The position numbers and the translations under genes are program-made. A stretch of 64,000 bases of DNA from an uncultured Bacilli bacterium (GTDB taxonomy: Bacteria; Bacillota_I; Bacilli_A; RF39; UBA660). Shown one piece after another: positions 7,518-17,091 of the stretch (positions are counted from its first letter, which is position 1; each line of letters opens with the position of its first letter). Where the stretch lies: positions 1 to 64,000 of the forward strand of contig CATBQD010000002.1 in NCBI GenBank assembly GCA_949505625.1, in the 5' to 3' direction. The notes under the pieces are model-generated. The model saw only the letters and a list, made by a program, of their open reading frames with translations, ran no database searches and was not told the DNA's origin.

Positions 7518-9788
7518 GTGAAAGAAAAGAAAGAAAATAAAAAACAAACTTGGAATTATCCAAAGAGGTTGTTTTATCTCTTTCTTTTTTGCATTCTTCT
7601 ATTATATATTCAATATGGATATTTATCATTATCTTCTAGTGTTTATGGTAGAAGTATGCAAGAGTTTGCTAGAAATCGAGATACAGCAAGGACAATATTA
7701 GAAGCGAAACGTGGAACTATTTTTGATAGTGAGGGAAATACTCTTGCTTTAAATGTAACTTCTTATACAGTAATTGCTTATTTAGATGAATCGAGAACAA
7801 CAGATTCTAAATATCCAAAACATGTAGTTGATAAAGAAAAAACGGCAGAAGCTTTAGCTCCAGTTTTATCGATGGAGAAAGATACCTTATTACGATTGTT
7901 AAGTATGGAAGGTGCATATCAAGTAGAACTCGGACCCGGTGGTAGAGGTATTAGTGAATTAAAAAAAGAAGAAGTAGAAAATTTAGGACTAGATGGTATC
8001 GATTTTATAGAAAATACAAAACGTTATTATCCAAATGGAGATTTTGCGTCTTATATCATTGGATATGCAAAATCTTATCCGATTAAGCTAGATTATGAAA
8101 CGAATAAAGAATTAACAGAAGAGGAAATTGCTTTAAAAAAGAAAGAAAATCCAGATTATAATTATCGAAATTCTGAAAAGCTAGTTGGAGAACTTGGAAT
8201 TGAATTAAAATATGATGAAATGTTAAAAGGTACAGATGGAAAACTCATTTACCAAAGAGATAAATATGGGTATAAAATTCCAGATACGAAAGAAGAACGT
8301 ATTGACGCAGTAAATGGAAATGATATTTATTTAACCATTGATTCAGCCATTCAACGATTTGTAGAAGGTGCCTTAAAAGAACAAGCTGCAATTTATACTC
8401 CAGAATGGATGATGTTAACGGTCATGGATGCCAAAACAGGAGATATTTTAGCGACTGCTTCTACTCCTTCTTTTGATCCAAATATTAGAAATATTGTCAA
8501 TTATGAAAATCCGCTCACTTCTTATCTTTATGAACCTGGATCAACTATGAAAACATATACATATATGTGTGCTATGGAAAAGGGAACTTATAAAGGAGAT
8601 GCAACTTACGAATCAGGTTCTTACAAAATTGGAGAAGATATTATACAGGACTGGAATGCTGGAAAAGGTTGGGGATCTATTACTTTTGATAAAGGTTATG
8701 AATATTCTAGTAATGTTGGAGCGGTAAATGTTGTTAATCAATTTATAACCAAAAATGAACTAAGAGATTGTTTAGAAAAATATGGTTTTGGAAATGTGAC
8801 AGATATTGAACTTCCTAGGGAATTATCTGGAAGTATTAAATTTACTTATCCAGTAGAAGTTGCAGCAGCATCCTATGGTCAAGGTATTACGACAACTGCA
8901 ATTCAACAATTGCAAGGACTTACCCTTATTTCTAATAATGGAAAGATGTTAACACCTCATATTGTGAGTAAAATTGTAAATCCAAATACTGGGGAAGTTG
9001 TCTATGAAAGAAAAATAGAGGAAAGTGAACAAATTATAAGCAAAGATACAGTGAATAAGATGAAAGATCTTATGTATAATGTAGTTCATAACCGTGAGCA
9101 AGGATCTACTAGTGGAATACTATATGATATTGAAGGATTTGAAATCATTGGAAAAAGTGGTACAGCTCAGATCTATGATTCAAAAAATGGTGGATATTTA
9201 AAAGGAAGTAATGACTATATTTTTTCGTTTGGTGGAATGTATCCAAAAGAAAATCCAGAAATTATTGTTTATGGAGCAGTGAAACGCCCATCCTTGGGTC
9301 AAAATGCAGCGATTGCAAATGCTACACGATCTGTTATGAAAAGTATTGCCAAATATCGTAATATGTTTTCAGAAGAGGGAAATGTTTCTAATGCAGAAAA
9401 ATATCAGATGGAATCTGTTACCAATCGCTTTACTATAGATGTAAAAAATGATTTATCTTCCAAAGGGATAAAAGTTGTAACGATTGGAAATGGAGAAAAA
9501 ATTATATCTGCTTTTCCTAGCGCAGGAACAACAATTATTAACGGAGATCGAGTTTTCTTAATCACAAATGATAATAATATCACATTGGAAAATCTAAAAG
9601 GATGGAGCAGAATTGATGCCATGAATTATTTAAATTTACTTGATCTTAAAGTAACTTCAACTGGATATGGGTATGTAGATACACAAAGTTTGGAACCAGG
9701 AACACCAGTGACAAAAGGAATGGACATATCTCTAACCTTAGTGGATAAATATAATTTTTCATCGAATACCAAAAATGAAGAGTCATAA
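7518..9788 (+). CDS. pbpB: class B penicillin-binding protein, septal transpeptidase with PASTA domains
   Basis: This is the septal peptidoglycan transpeptidase. One N-terminal membrane helix is followed by a dimerisation region with EAKRGTIFDSEGNTLA, then the catalytic domain with STMK at about residue 340, SSN and KSGTAQ near 545. Two C-terminal PASTA-like repeats follow (from about residue 640 to the end). I prefer GTG 7518, because GAGGTGA (7507-7513) is a good SD for it; ATG 7500 overlaps ftsL and has no SD. Position after ftsL matches Bacillus pbpB. A weak TATAAT after it suggests the next genes have their own promoter. Confidence 0.92.
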   Translation: MKEKKENKKQTWNYPKRLFYLFLFCILLLYIQYGYLSLSSSVYGRSMQEFARNRDTARTILEAKRGTIFDSEGNTLALNVTSYTVIAYLDESRTTDSKYPKHVVDKEKTAEALAPVLSMEKDTLLRLLSMEGAYQVELGPGGRGISELKKEEVENLGLDGIDFIENTKRYYPNGDFASYIIGYAKSYPIKLDYETNKELTEEEIALKKKENPDYNYRNSEKLVGELGIELKYDEMLKGTDGKLIYQRDKYGYKIPDTKEERIDAVNGNDIYLTIDSAIQRFVEGALKEQAAIYTPEWMMLTVMDAKTGDILATASTPSFDPNIRNIVNYENPLTSYLYEPGSTMKTYTYMCAMEKGTYKGDATYESGSYKIGEDIIQDWNAGKGWGSITFDKGYEYSSNVGAVNVVNQFITKNELRDCLEKYGFGNVTDIELPRELSGSIKFTYPVEVAAASYGQGITTTAIQQLQGLTLISNNGKMLTPHIVSKIVNPNTGEVVYERKIEESEQIISKDTVNKMKDLMYNVVHNREQGSTSGILYDIEGFEIIGKSGTAQIYDSKNGGYLKGSNDYIFSFGGMYPKENPEIIVYGAVKRPSLGQNAAIANATRSVMKSIAKYRNMFSEEGNVSNAEKYQMESVTNRFTIDVKNDLSSKGIKVVTIGNGEKIISAFPSAGTTIINGDRVFLITNDNNITLENLKGWSRIDAMNYLNLLDLKVTSTGYGYVDTQSLEPGTPVTKGMDISLTLVDKYNFSSNTKNEES

Positions 9789-9845
9789 ATTATAATATTT
9801 GACAATTTTTAACTTTCATATTACACTTATAATGAGGAGGATGAC

Positions 9846-10646
9846 ATGAAATATTTAAAAATAAATATCTTTATGCTTCTCTTTTTTTGTTTTTTATGGA
9901 GTGGATGTAATAAAGAAAAAACATTACAAAATCCTGTAAAAATGTCTTTTATAGCTTGTGGCGAGGCAGATATTATTTTAATACAAAATAAAGAATATAC
10001 AGTATTAATAGATACAGGAGAAGATATTTGTTCTAATGAAGTTGTTGATTATTTAGAACAGAATATTGAATCCATAGATCTTATGATTTTAACACATCCA
10101 GATAAAGATCATATTGGGAATGCCGTAACCATAATGAAGAAATGGAATGTAAAAGAAGTTTATGCAAGTAAATATTTAAAAAATTCAGAATTGGAAAAAG
10201 AGTTACTTACTTATGTAGCAGAAAATAATATAAACTATATAACTTTAGAGAAAAACAAAACCCTTGTATTAGGTGATTTAGAATTCACGATAGAACCAAC
10301 TTTAAAGGAATATGATAGTTCTAATAACTCCTCTTTAATTACTTATTTGACAGTGGGGAAGATAAGAACTTTTTTTGGAGCAGATATTAAAAAGAAGAGA
10401 ATAGAAGATTTATTAGAACAAAGAATTTTAAAATCGGATATTGTAAAACTTCCTTATCATGGAAGATATATTTCCAATCTGGAAGAATTATTAAAAAGGT
10501 TAGATCCAAAATTGATCGTTGTAACATCTAATGAATTGGATTTAAAAACGAAAGAATTATTGGAAACGTTGAAAATAGATTATGTAGAAACAGTAAAGAC
10601 AGTTGTAATTGAACTAGATGGTGTTTCTTGGAAAAGAGGAATGTAA
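9846..10646 (+). CDS. lipoprotein with a ComEC-like metallo-beta-lactamase fold
   Basis: A lipoprotein signal with lipobox WSGC (Cys at about residue 21) precedes a metallo-beta-lactamase domain: LIDTGED, then THPDKDHIGN (the HxDxDH metal motif), and later LPYHGRYIS. The closest relatives are the detached C-terminal domains of the competence protein ComEC and MBL-fold lipoproteins of Bacillota, thought to be hydrolases or nucleases at the cell surface. The substrate is unknown. The SD GAGGAGG is strong. A TATAAT lies at 9828-9833. It directly abuts the LicD-like gene, and both interrupt the dcw cluster. Confidence 0.75.
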   Translation: MKYLKINIFMLLFFCFLWSGCNKEKTLQNPVKMSFIACGEADIILIQNKEYTVLIDTGEDICSNEVVDYLEQNIESIDLMILTHPDKDHIGNAVTIMKKWNVKEVYASKYLKNSELEKELLTYVAENNINYITLEKNKTLVLGDLEFTIEPTLKEYDSSNNSSLITYLTVGKIRTFFGADIKKKRIEDLLEQRILKSDIVKLPYHGRYISNLEELLKRLDPKLIVVTSNELDLKTKELLETLKIDYVETVKTVVIELDGVSWKRGM

Positions 10647-11510
10647 ATGGAAGAAAAATGGGTTTTAAAAACGAAAAAGGATGGTAGTGAGATTACGGTT
10701 CGTGATTTGCAATTATCAATATTGGATATCATGGATGAAGTGCACCGAGTATGTGTGAAAAATGATATTCCTTATGCTTTAATTGCTGGATCAGCACTTG
10801 GCATTTGTAATTATCAGGGGTTTATACCTTGGGATGATGATATTGACATGTGCATTGAAAGAAAAGATTGGAACCGTTTTATAAAAGCATTAGAAAAAGA
10901 TTTGGATAAAAATTTTTACTTTCAATGTTTTGAAAATGATAAAAAATATAATGTTTTAATTCCATCTATGAAAATTAGAAAAAGAGGAACTTATATTGAA
11001 GAAGTGAATACATTACTTAAAAATAGGTGTAAATCTGGAGATGGAATATTCGTAGATGTAGTTATTTATGATAGTGTTTCAGACAATAAATGGATTGATG
11101 AATGGAATCGATTTAAAATTAGAGCTTTAATGCCTATTATGGTACTTCTAGATAATTTACATATTAATCCAGTATTATTAAAAAAATGGGTACTTAGAAT
11201 ATCAGAAAAATATGCGAAGCGTAATGAGAAAAGTAATCTTGCTTCCCAAACAATTGCAATTCCATGGGAAAAATTTTTTAAAGAACCAAAATTTCCAAAG
11301 GAGGATGTTTATCCATTTACTCTTTATGACTTTGAAGGTAGAAAATATTATTCTTATCATAATGTAAAAAATGTAGTAACTGCTTGGTATGGACCAAATT
11401 GTTTGAAAAAATGGGATGGAGAAAAATGGTATGATCCGCTACCTGAAGAAAAAAGACATCCTAAACATGCTGTGGATCTTAATTTAGATGGGGAAGAACC
11501 AGAAAAATAA
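10647..11510 (+). CDS. LicD family phosphotransferase
   Basis: LicD proteins transfer phosphocholine or related phospho-groups to cell-surface glycans. The signature is clear: ITVRDLQLSILDIMDEVHRV, then PYALIAGSALG and GFIPWDDDIDMCIER with the acidic metal site at about residues 72-76. At 287 residues it is full length. The ATG directly follows the stop of the MBL lipoprotein, so the two are co-translated and may act on the same envelope polymer, which is inference. The substrate cannot be read. Confidence 0.88.
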   Translation: MEEKWVLKTKKDGSEITVRDLQLSILDIMDEVHRVCVKNDIPYALIAGSALGICNYQGFIPWDDDIDMCIERKDWNRFIKALEKDLDKNFYFQCFENDKKYNVLIPSMKIRKRGTYIEEVNTLLKNRCKSGDGIFVDVVIYDSVSDNKWIDEWNRFKIRALMPIMVLLDNLHINPVLLKKWVLRISEKYAKRNEKSNLASQTIAIPWEKFFKEPKFPKEDVYPFTLYDFEGRKYYSYHNVKNVVTAWYGPNCLKKWDGEKWYDPLPEEKRHPKHAVDLNLDGEEPEK

Positions 11511-11580
11511 CAACTTAAAAAGAGAAAAATGTTGACATTAATAGTGAAACAACGATTATAAGTTTTATAAATTTTTAAGA

Positions 11581-11612
11581 AAAATTAGATAAAAAAATAA
11601 TCTAATTTTTTT
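11581..11612 (+). terminator. probable terminator after the LicD gene
   Basis: The stem AAAATTAGAT / ATCTAATTTT (11581-11590 with 11600-11609), 9-nt A-rich loop, runs into T residues. The stem is AT-rich and so weak. Confidence 0.55.
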
Positions 11613-11709
11613 ATATTATATTTATAAATGCGCTAGAATATAAGGAAAATAAAGCGAAACTTCTACCATAGCCTAAAAAAGTATGCTATAATGTAGCTAG
11701 GTGATGTAA

Positions 11710-12165
11710 ATGGCTTATATAAAATATAAGGAAGTGACAAAGCAATTTAATTTTTCAAAAGCTTTAAATAAGGAGGATATGCCTGGTTATATCAAACATT
11801 ATATTCCAGAAGACGAACAAATTTTAGTAGCATATAAAACAAGTCGTGATCATGGAGTGTTTACAGATAAAAAAATCGTTTTATTTGATAATGTCAATAT
11901 GCGAGAAAAATCAAAGCAGATATATACAATTCCATATAAATCTATTTCTATATTAGATGTTGTTTTTGGAGAAAAGAATGCAGAATTAAATTTCTCATTA
12001 GATTGTGGATTTCCAATAAAACTTAAATTTGTTGATATGAAAGCGGAAGATAAAGTACGTCTACGTTTGCTTTATACTTGTATTAATAGAATTGTAAATG
12101 GTCAGGAACCTTTAAAAGAAGATGTAAAAAGATTAACAAGTGATGATGTTAGTTTTAAAAATTAA
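11710..12165 (+). CDS. bacterial PH-domain protein (bPH_1-like), first copy
   Basis: The core YIPEDEQILVAYKTSRD.GVFTDKKIVLFD, then IPYKSISILDV, is the pattern of the bacterial pleckstrin-homology domain found in YvbH-like proteins. The 151-residue protein has no signal peptide or membrane helix. A TATAAT at 11687-11692 and SD AGGTGA precede it. A second, shorter copy follows after about 180 bp with its own promoter, so they are duplicated but separately transcribed. The ligand and role are unknown. Confidence 0.65.
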   Translation: MAYIKYKEVTKQFNFSKALNKEDMPGYIKHYIPEDEQILVAYKTSRDHGVFTDKKIVLFDNVNMREKSKQIYTIPYKSISILDVVFGEKNAELNFSLDCGFPIKLKFVDMKAEDKVRLRLLYTCINRIVNGQEPLKEDVKRLTSDDVSFKN

Positions 12166-12346
12166 AATAGGGCTTTATAAAAAGTTATATAATGATATTA
12201 TAAAGAATAAAAGTTAGATTTTGTCTTTTATCATTTTTAGAATATGATTCTTTTGTTAAGAATAATTTATCTATGATGAGTTCATTTTCTAATCTTTTTT
12301 TTTTGATTTCTATATGTTATAATGAATATCGTAAGAGGGTGTAAGT

Positions 12347-12742
12347 ATGGCATATATAAAATTTAAAGAATTATCAAAATATTTTGATTTTAAGGAAGAA
12401 ATACTATCATTAGATGCATTACCAGAATATGCAAGGGAATATGTAGAAGAAGAGGAAAAAATATTATTGGCATATAAGAATTCAAAAGATTATATGGTTT
12501 TTACAAATAAGAAAATGGTATTATTTGATCGAGATACGATGGCTATGTACTATAAGAAAATACATATTATTCCATATAATTCTATTTCTACGAGTGCAAT
12601 TAATTTTAAACCTGGAAAGGTAGAAATATTGCTTAGCTTAGATAGTGGTTATCAAATGCATCTTAATTTTATTGATATGAATCATGATAAAAAAGAACAT
12701 ATCAAACAAGTATTTAAGATTATGATGAAAACAAAAATTTAA
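12347..12742 (+). CDS. bacterial PH-domain protein (bPH_1-like), second copy
   Basis: This 131-residue paralogue of the previous protein shares MAYIKxKE at the start, YVEEEEKILLAYKNSKDYMVFT.KKMVLFD and IPYNSIST. It lacks the last 20 or so residues of the first copy. A TATAAT (12318-12323) and an SD-like AGAGGGTG lie upstream, and a strong terminator begins at its stop codon. It ends just before the spoVD-like gene. Confidence 0.65.
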   Translation: MAYIKFKELSKYFDFKEEILSLDALPEYAREYVEEEEKILLAYKNSKDYMVFTNKKMVLFDRDTMAMYYKKIHIIPYNSISTSAINFKPGKVEILLSLDSGYQMHLNFIDMNHDKKEHIKQVFKIMMKTKI

Positions 12743-12767
12743 AGAAGAAAAAAATTCTTCTTTTTTT
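12741..12767 (+). terminator. terminator after the second PH-domain gene
   Basis: The 9-bp stem AAAGAAGAA / TTCTTCTTT with a loop of five A residues is followed by T residues. It closes the inserted gene block before spoVD. Confidence 0.75.
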
Positions 12768-12804
12768 GTGGACTAGCACATATCTTTTACTAGAGGTGAA
12801 TCCT

Positions 12805-14712
12805 ATGTTCTTTAAAGCCATTCATACTAGGATGAAAATTGTTTTATTAATGATCTTTTTATTTTTTATTCTTATTATTGGAAAAGTTTTCTATATCCAA
12901 GTTTTTCAATATAAGAAATTGAATAAATATGCTTCTAGTTTATGGAGTAGAAATTTACCAATAGAAGCAAATCGTGGAAAAATTTTTGATAGAAATGGAG
13001 TTGTATTAGCAGACAATATAACAACAACTTCTTTGGTATTAATTCCAAATCAAATTAAAGATAAAGAAAAAACGGCAGAAGCTTTAGCAAGTATTTTAAA
13101 TGTAACAAAAGAAGAAATGATGAAGCATGTAAGTAAAAAGACATCCATTGAAAGAGTACATCCAGAAGGTAGAAGGCTTTCCTATGAAATAGCAGATAAA
13201 ATAAATGATTTAAAACTTCCTGGAGTATATTTGGTAAAAGAATCAAAAAGGGAATATCCTTATGATACTGTCTTATCACATACATTAGGATTTGTAGGAA
13301 TTGATAATCAAGGGTTATCTGGATTAGAGTTGATGTATGATCAATATTTAACAGGTAGCTATGGAGCTATTAAATATTTTAGCGATGCGAAAGGTGCAAG
13401 ATTAAAATTAAATGAAGTTTATGAAAAACCGCAAGATGGAATTAATATGACTCTAACAATTAATTATGAAATACAAGCGTCCTTAGAAAGAGAACTTGAT
13501 AATGCAGTATCTAAATATAATCCAGATCAAGCTTTGGGAATTGCGATGGATCCTAAAACGGGAGAAATTTTAGCGATTTCTTCAAGACCAAATTTTTCTC
13601 CTAGTCATTATTCTGATTATACGATTGAAGAGATTAATAGAAATCTTCCAATCTGGGCTACTTATGAACCAGGAAGTACTTTTAAAATTATTACATTAGC
13701 AACTGCTTTAGAAGAAAATTTAGTAGATTTAGAAAAAGAAAAGTTTACAGATACAGGAAGTATTCAGGTAGAAAATGCTCGTATTAAATGTTGGAAGCAT
13801 GGTGGTCATGGAAATCAAACATTTTTGGAAGTAGTAGAAAATTCATGCAATCCAGGATTTGTGGTTTTAGGACAACGAATTGGAAAAGAAACGTTATTTG
13901 ATTATATTAAAAAGTTTGGCTTTGGGCAAAAAACAGGAGTGGATTTAAATGGAGAAGGAAGTGGAATTTTATTTAATTTAGATAAAGTAGGACCAGTAGA
14001 ACTTGCTACGACGGCATTTGGTCAAGGAGTTTCAGTTACACCAATTCAGCAAATTACTGCAGTTTCAGCGGCAATTAATGGCGGTACTTTATTTAAGCCT
14101 TATATTGTAAAGAGTCTAAATGAACCAGAAACGAATACCATTGTTAAAGAGACAACTCCTACAGTTGTTCGAAAAGTAATTAGTGAAGACACTAGTGAAA
14201 AGGTGAGAATGGCACTAGAAAGTGTTGTCAGTAATGGTACAGGTGGAAATGCTTTTATAGAAGGATATAGAGTTGGTGGGAAAACAGGAACAGCCCAAAA
14301 AGTAAAAGATGGAAGATATATGGTTGGAAATTATATCGTTTCTTTTATGGGGTTTCTTCCAGCCGATGATCCAGAGATTGTTGTTTATATTGCGATTGAC
14401 AATGCAAAAGGTGTTACTCAATATGGAGGAACAGTAGCAGCTCCTATTGCTAGAAATGTATTACTGGATGCTATTAATGCTTTAGGAATTGAAAAAAGAA
14501 CAGGTGCAAGTGAAAAAGAGTATAAATATGGTGAAAAAAAATATGTAGAAGTTCCAAATGTAACAGGGCTATCTGTAAAAGAAGCCATGACAAAGTTAGG
14601 AAGTTTTAAAGTAGAATTTTCTGGTACTGGAGAACTTGTTTCTTATCAGTCACCAACAGCAGGAGAAAAAATCTATGAAGGGGAAACGGTTCGTTTGATG
14701 TTAACTGAATAG
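12805..14712 (+). CDS. spoVD: class B penicillin-binding protein, SpoVD-like
   Basis: This transpeptidase has one N-terminal helix, EANRGKIFDRNGVVLA, the active site STFK (about residue 292), the SCN motif in ENSCNPGF, KTGTAQ (about residue 493) and one C-terminal PASTA domain starting VEVPNVTGLS. SpoVD also has a single PASTA repeat and stands between pbpB and the mra genes in Bacillus, which supports the name. The start at 12805 follows AGAGGTGA by 5 bp; the upstream in-frame ATG at 12766 lies against the T-tract of the terminator. Whether it serves spores or only septation cannot be read. Confidence 0.85.
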   Translation: MFFKAIHTRMKIVLLMIFLFFILIIGKVFYIQVFQYKKLNKYASSLWSRNLPIEANRGKIFDRNGVVLADNITTTSLVLIPNQIKDKEKTAEALASILNVTKEEMMKHVSKKTSIERVHPEGRRLSYEIADKINDLKLPGVYLVKESKREYPYDTVLSHTLGFVGIDNQGLSGLELMYDQYLTGSYGAIKYFSDAKGARLKLNEVYEKPQDGINMTLTINYEIQASLERELDNAVSKYNPDQALGIAMDPKTGEILAISSRPNFSPSHYSDYTIEEINRNLPIWATYEPGSTFKIITLATALEENLVDLEKEKFTDTGSIQVENARIKCWKHGGHGNQTFLEVVENSCNPGFVVLGQRIGKETLFDYIKKFGFGQKTGVDLNGEGSGILFNLDKVGPVELATTAFGQGVSVTPIQQITAVSAAINGGTLFKPYIVKSLNEPETNTIVKETTPTVVRKVISEDTSEKVRMALESVVSNGTGGNAFIEGYRVGGKTGTAQKVKDGRYMVGNYIVSFMGFLPADDPEIVVYIAIDNAKGVTQYGGTVAAPIARNVLLDAINALGIEKRTGASEKEYKYGEKKYVEVPNVTGLSVKEAMTKLGSFKVEFSGTGELVSYQSPTAGEKIYEGETVRLMLTE

Positions 14713-14721
14713 GAGGTATCT

Positions 14722-15714
14722 ATGCTTATATTGACAAAGTCTGTTTTTGCAATGATGATTGGATTTTTATTGGCAGTATTTTTTGGTATTTTCTTAATTC
14801 CTATTTTAAAAAATTTAAAAGCAGGGCAATCTCTTAGTATTTATTTAAGAGAGACGCACTCTAAAAAAAGTGGGACTCCAACAATGGGAGGATTTATCTT
14901 TCTTTTACCAACTATTCTTACGATTTTATTACTTTATTTATTAGATAAAATTGATTTTTCCTATAGTTTATTAATTGTTTTGTTTACTTTTATTGGATAT
15001 GCATTCATTGGTTTTATAGATGATTATTTAATTATTGTAAAACATAATAATAAAGGATTATCAGAAAAAGCCAAAATGATTTTACAATTAATTATTGCTG
15101 TTATTTTCTTCTATCTTTTTATGAAAGGTGGAAATGAACCATTACTGTGGATACATACCTTTCATATTAAGCTTCATATTGGATGGCTCTATGGTTTATT
15201 TATTTTATTTATATTAGTAGCCAGTAGTAATGCTGTAAATTTAACAGATGGATTGGATGGCTTAGCGGGTGGTCTATCTGTAATTGCTTTTCTTGCATTT
15301 GGGCTGATTGCTTGGAATACAGGATGGTTAGAAGGTTATGATTCTTTAGCTATATTTTCATTTATTTTAGTGGGAGCTTTATTAGGATTTCTGATATTTA
15401 ATGTAAGTCCAGCAAAAGTATTTATGGGAGATACTGGGTCATTAGCATTAGGAGCTACATTAGGAGCGATGGCTATTTTAACACGACATGAGTTATTGCT
15501 TATTATTATTGGAATTGTATTTGTAGCAGAAACTGTTTCTTGTTTAATTCAACGCGGATATTATAAACTAACACATAAACGTATATTTCCAATGACTCCT
15601 ATTCATCATACTTTTGAAAAACTAGGTTGGAATGAAAGAGATATTGTAAAACTATTTTGGATTATTGGTTTAATTGGCGCTATGATAGCACTTGCATTTG
15701 GAGTGTGGTTATAG
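14722..15714 (+). CDS. mraY: phospho-MurNAc-pentapeptide transferase
   Basis: MraY makes lipid I at the membrane. The 330-residue polytopic protein shows HSKKSGTPTMGG, the DDY pair in GFIDDYLI, NAVNLTDGLDGLAGG, FMGDTGSLALG and PIHHTFEKLGW, all family landmarks for undecaprenyl-phosphate and UDP-substrate binding. The SD AGGAGG is 6 bp before the ATG. The ftsW gene overlaps its stop by 1 bp. murE and murD, which flank mraY in Bacillus, are absent here. Confidence 0.97.
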   Translation: MLILTKSVFAMMIGFLLAVFFGIFLIPILKNLKAGQSLSIYLRETHSKKSGTPTMGGFIFLLPTILTILLLYLLDKIDFSYSLLIVLFTFIGYAFIGFIDDYLIIVKHNNKGLSEKAKMILQLIIAVIFFYLFMKGGNEPLLWIHTFHIKLHIGWLYGLFILFILVASSNAVNLTDGLDGLAGGLSVIAFLAFGLIAWNTGWLEGYDSLAIFSFILVGALLGFLIFNVSPAKVFMGDTGSLALGATLGAMAILTRHELLLIIIGIVFVAETVSCLIQRGYYKLTHKRIFPMTPIHHTFEKLGWNERDIVKLFWIIGLIGAMIALAFGVWL

Positions 15715-16805
15715 TGAAAGAGAAAAAGTTTAATTTGTTATTATTCTTAAGCATTTTAGCAATTTCTATATTTGGATTAATTATGATATATTCTGCTTCT
15801 TATATTTGGGCAGAATATAAATTTCATGATCCTTTTAAATTTGTTAAAAATCAAGGATTATTTTTCTTGATTGGAGTTGTTTTAATGATCTTTATTAGTA
15901 GAATTGATTTTAGGCTTTATAGGAAACATGCTAATAAGATTTTAGGACTTTGTATTTTATTATTAATTCTGGTATTAATTCCTGGAGTTGGAACTGTTCG
16001 TAATGGAAGTCGTAGTTGGTTCGGAATTGGTTCTTTTGGAATACAACCGAGTGAGTTTACAAAACTTGGATTAATTATTTTTACTTCTAAGTATTTATGT
16101 AAGAATGAAAAAGATATGAAAAGTGTAAAAAGGGGAGTATTACCAATATTAGGTTTGACACTTTCTATATTTGGTCTTATTATGCTACAACCTGATTTTG
16201 GGACAGGAACAATTATTGTAATGACCATTATTGGAATTTTGTTTGTAGGTGGTGTTAGTTTTAAGTTTTTCTTTAAAATTGGAATTGTGGGGGTTATTGG
16301 CATTGTAGGACTAATTGCAATTGCTCCTTATCGTTTGGCTCGTATTTTATCATTTTTAGATCCTTGGAAAGATCCTTTGGGTAGTGGATTTCAAATTATT
16401 CAGTCATTATATGCAATAGGTCCAGGAGGATTATTAGGTTTAGGATTTGGTAACTCTATTCAAAAGCATTTTTATTTACCAGAACCACAAACAGATTTTA
16501 TTTTTTCTATTATCAGTGAAGAATTTGGCTTTTTAGGGGTTTTGATAGTGACATCTTTATTTCTATGTATTATTATTAGTGGTTTTAAAATTGCACATGA
16601 ATCTTCAGATTTATTTGGAAAGTATTTAGCATTTGGAATTATTTTTCAACTTTCTTTTCAAGCAATTTTAAATCTATGTGTAGTTGTAGGGTTAATACCT
16701 GTAACAGGAGTAACCCTTCCATTTCTTTCTTATGGGGGTTCTAGTTTATTAATTACATTATGTAGTATGGGAATTGTTTTAAATATTTCTAGAAGTGGTA
16801 GGTGA
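15714..16805 (+). CDS. ftsW: SEDS peptidoglycan polymerase FtsW/SpoVE
   Basis: This SEDS-family glycosyltransferase partners with class B PBPs. About ten hydrophobic helices are visible. Landmarks are GSRSWFGIGSFGIQPSEF, DFGTG, PYRLARILSFLDPW and LPFLSYGGSS. The start is GTG 15714, whose first base is the last base of the mraY stop, with GGAGTG as SD; an upstream in-frame ATG at 15657 reads through mraY and is rejected. Position after mraY corresponds to spoVE in Bacillus, so either name is defensible. Confidence 0.92.
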   Translation: MKEKKFNLLLFLSILAISIFGLIMIYSASYIWAEYKFHDPFKFVKNQGLFFLIGVVLMIFISRIDFRLYRKHANKILGLCILLLILVLIPGVGTVRNGSRSWFGIGSFGIQPSEFTKLGLIIFTSKYLCKNEKDMKSVKRGVLPILGLTLSIFGLIMLQPDFGTGTIIVMTIIGILFVGGVSFKFFFKIGIVGVIGIVGLIAIAPYRLARILSFLDPWKDPLGSGFQIIQSLYAIGPGGLLGLGFGNSIQKHFYLPEPQTDFIFSIISEEFGFLGVLIVTSLFLCIIISGFKIAHESSDLFGKYLAFGIIFQLSFQAILNLCVVVGLIPVTGVTLPFLSYGGSSLLITLCSMGIVLNISRSGR

Positions 16806-16810
16806 ATATA

Positions 16811-16851
16811 AAAAGGAGGTAGACATTCGGTTTTGGAGACTATTGGCGTAG
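16811..16851 (+). other. orphan strong SD followed by a dead reading frame
   Basis: AAAAGGAGGT (16811-16820) is a near-perfect SD directly after ftsW. The codon at normal distance is ATT, followed by CGG TTT TGG and a stop at 16849-16851. No gene uses this SD. The remaining bases to 17091 hold only a TATAAT (17027-17032) for the lipoprotein gene. In Bacillus the gene in this slot is murG, so this may be the scar of a lost gene; that is inference. Confidence 0.35.
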
Positions 16852-17091
16852 GTTCATTAATAAAGTAATATAAAATTTATATTGGAATTTAGAAGTAATT
16901 TATCTATCTGCTTTGTAAAAAAAGATAAGCAAAGATTTTGTAAACAAATAACAATACTTTCAAACTGTTTTCTGTCTTGAAATTCTGCATAGAATAGGAA
17001 CAATTTTATTTTTCTATAAACTTTGATATAATGATATTGAAATAGTGAAAAATATTTAAGTTTTATGTATTATGAAAGGCTGAATTTAGTA

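Noticed and set aside
15657-15713. Longer FtsW start inside mraY
   Set aside because: It reads out-of-frame mraY sequence; the GTG at 15714 has the SD and gives the normal FtsW N-terminus.
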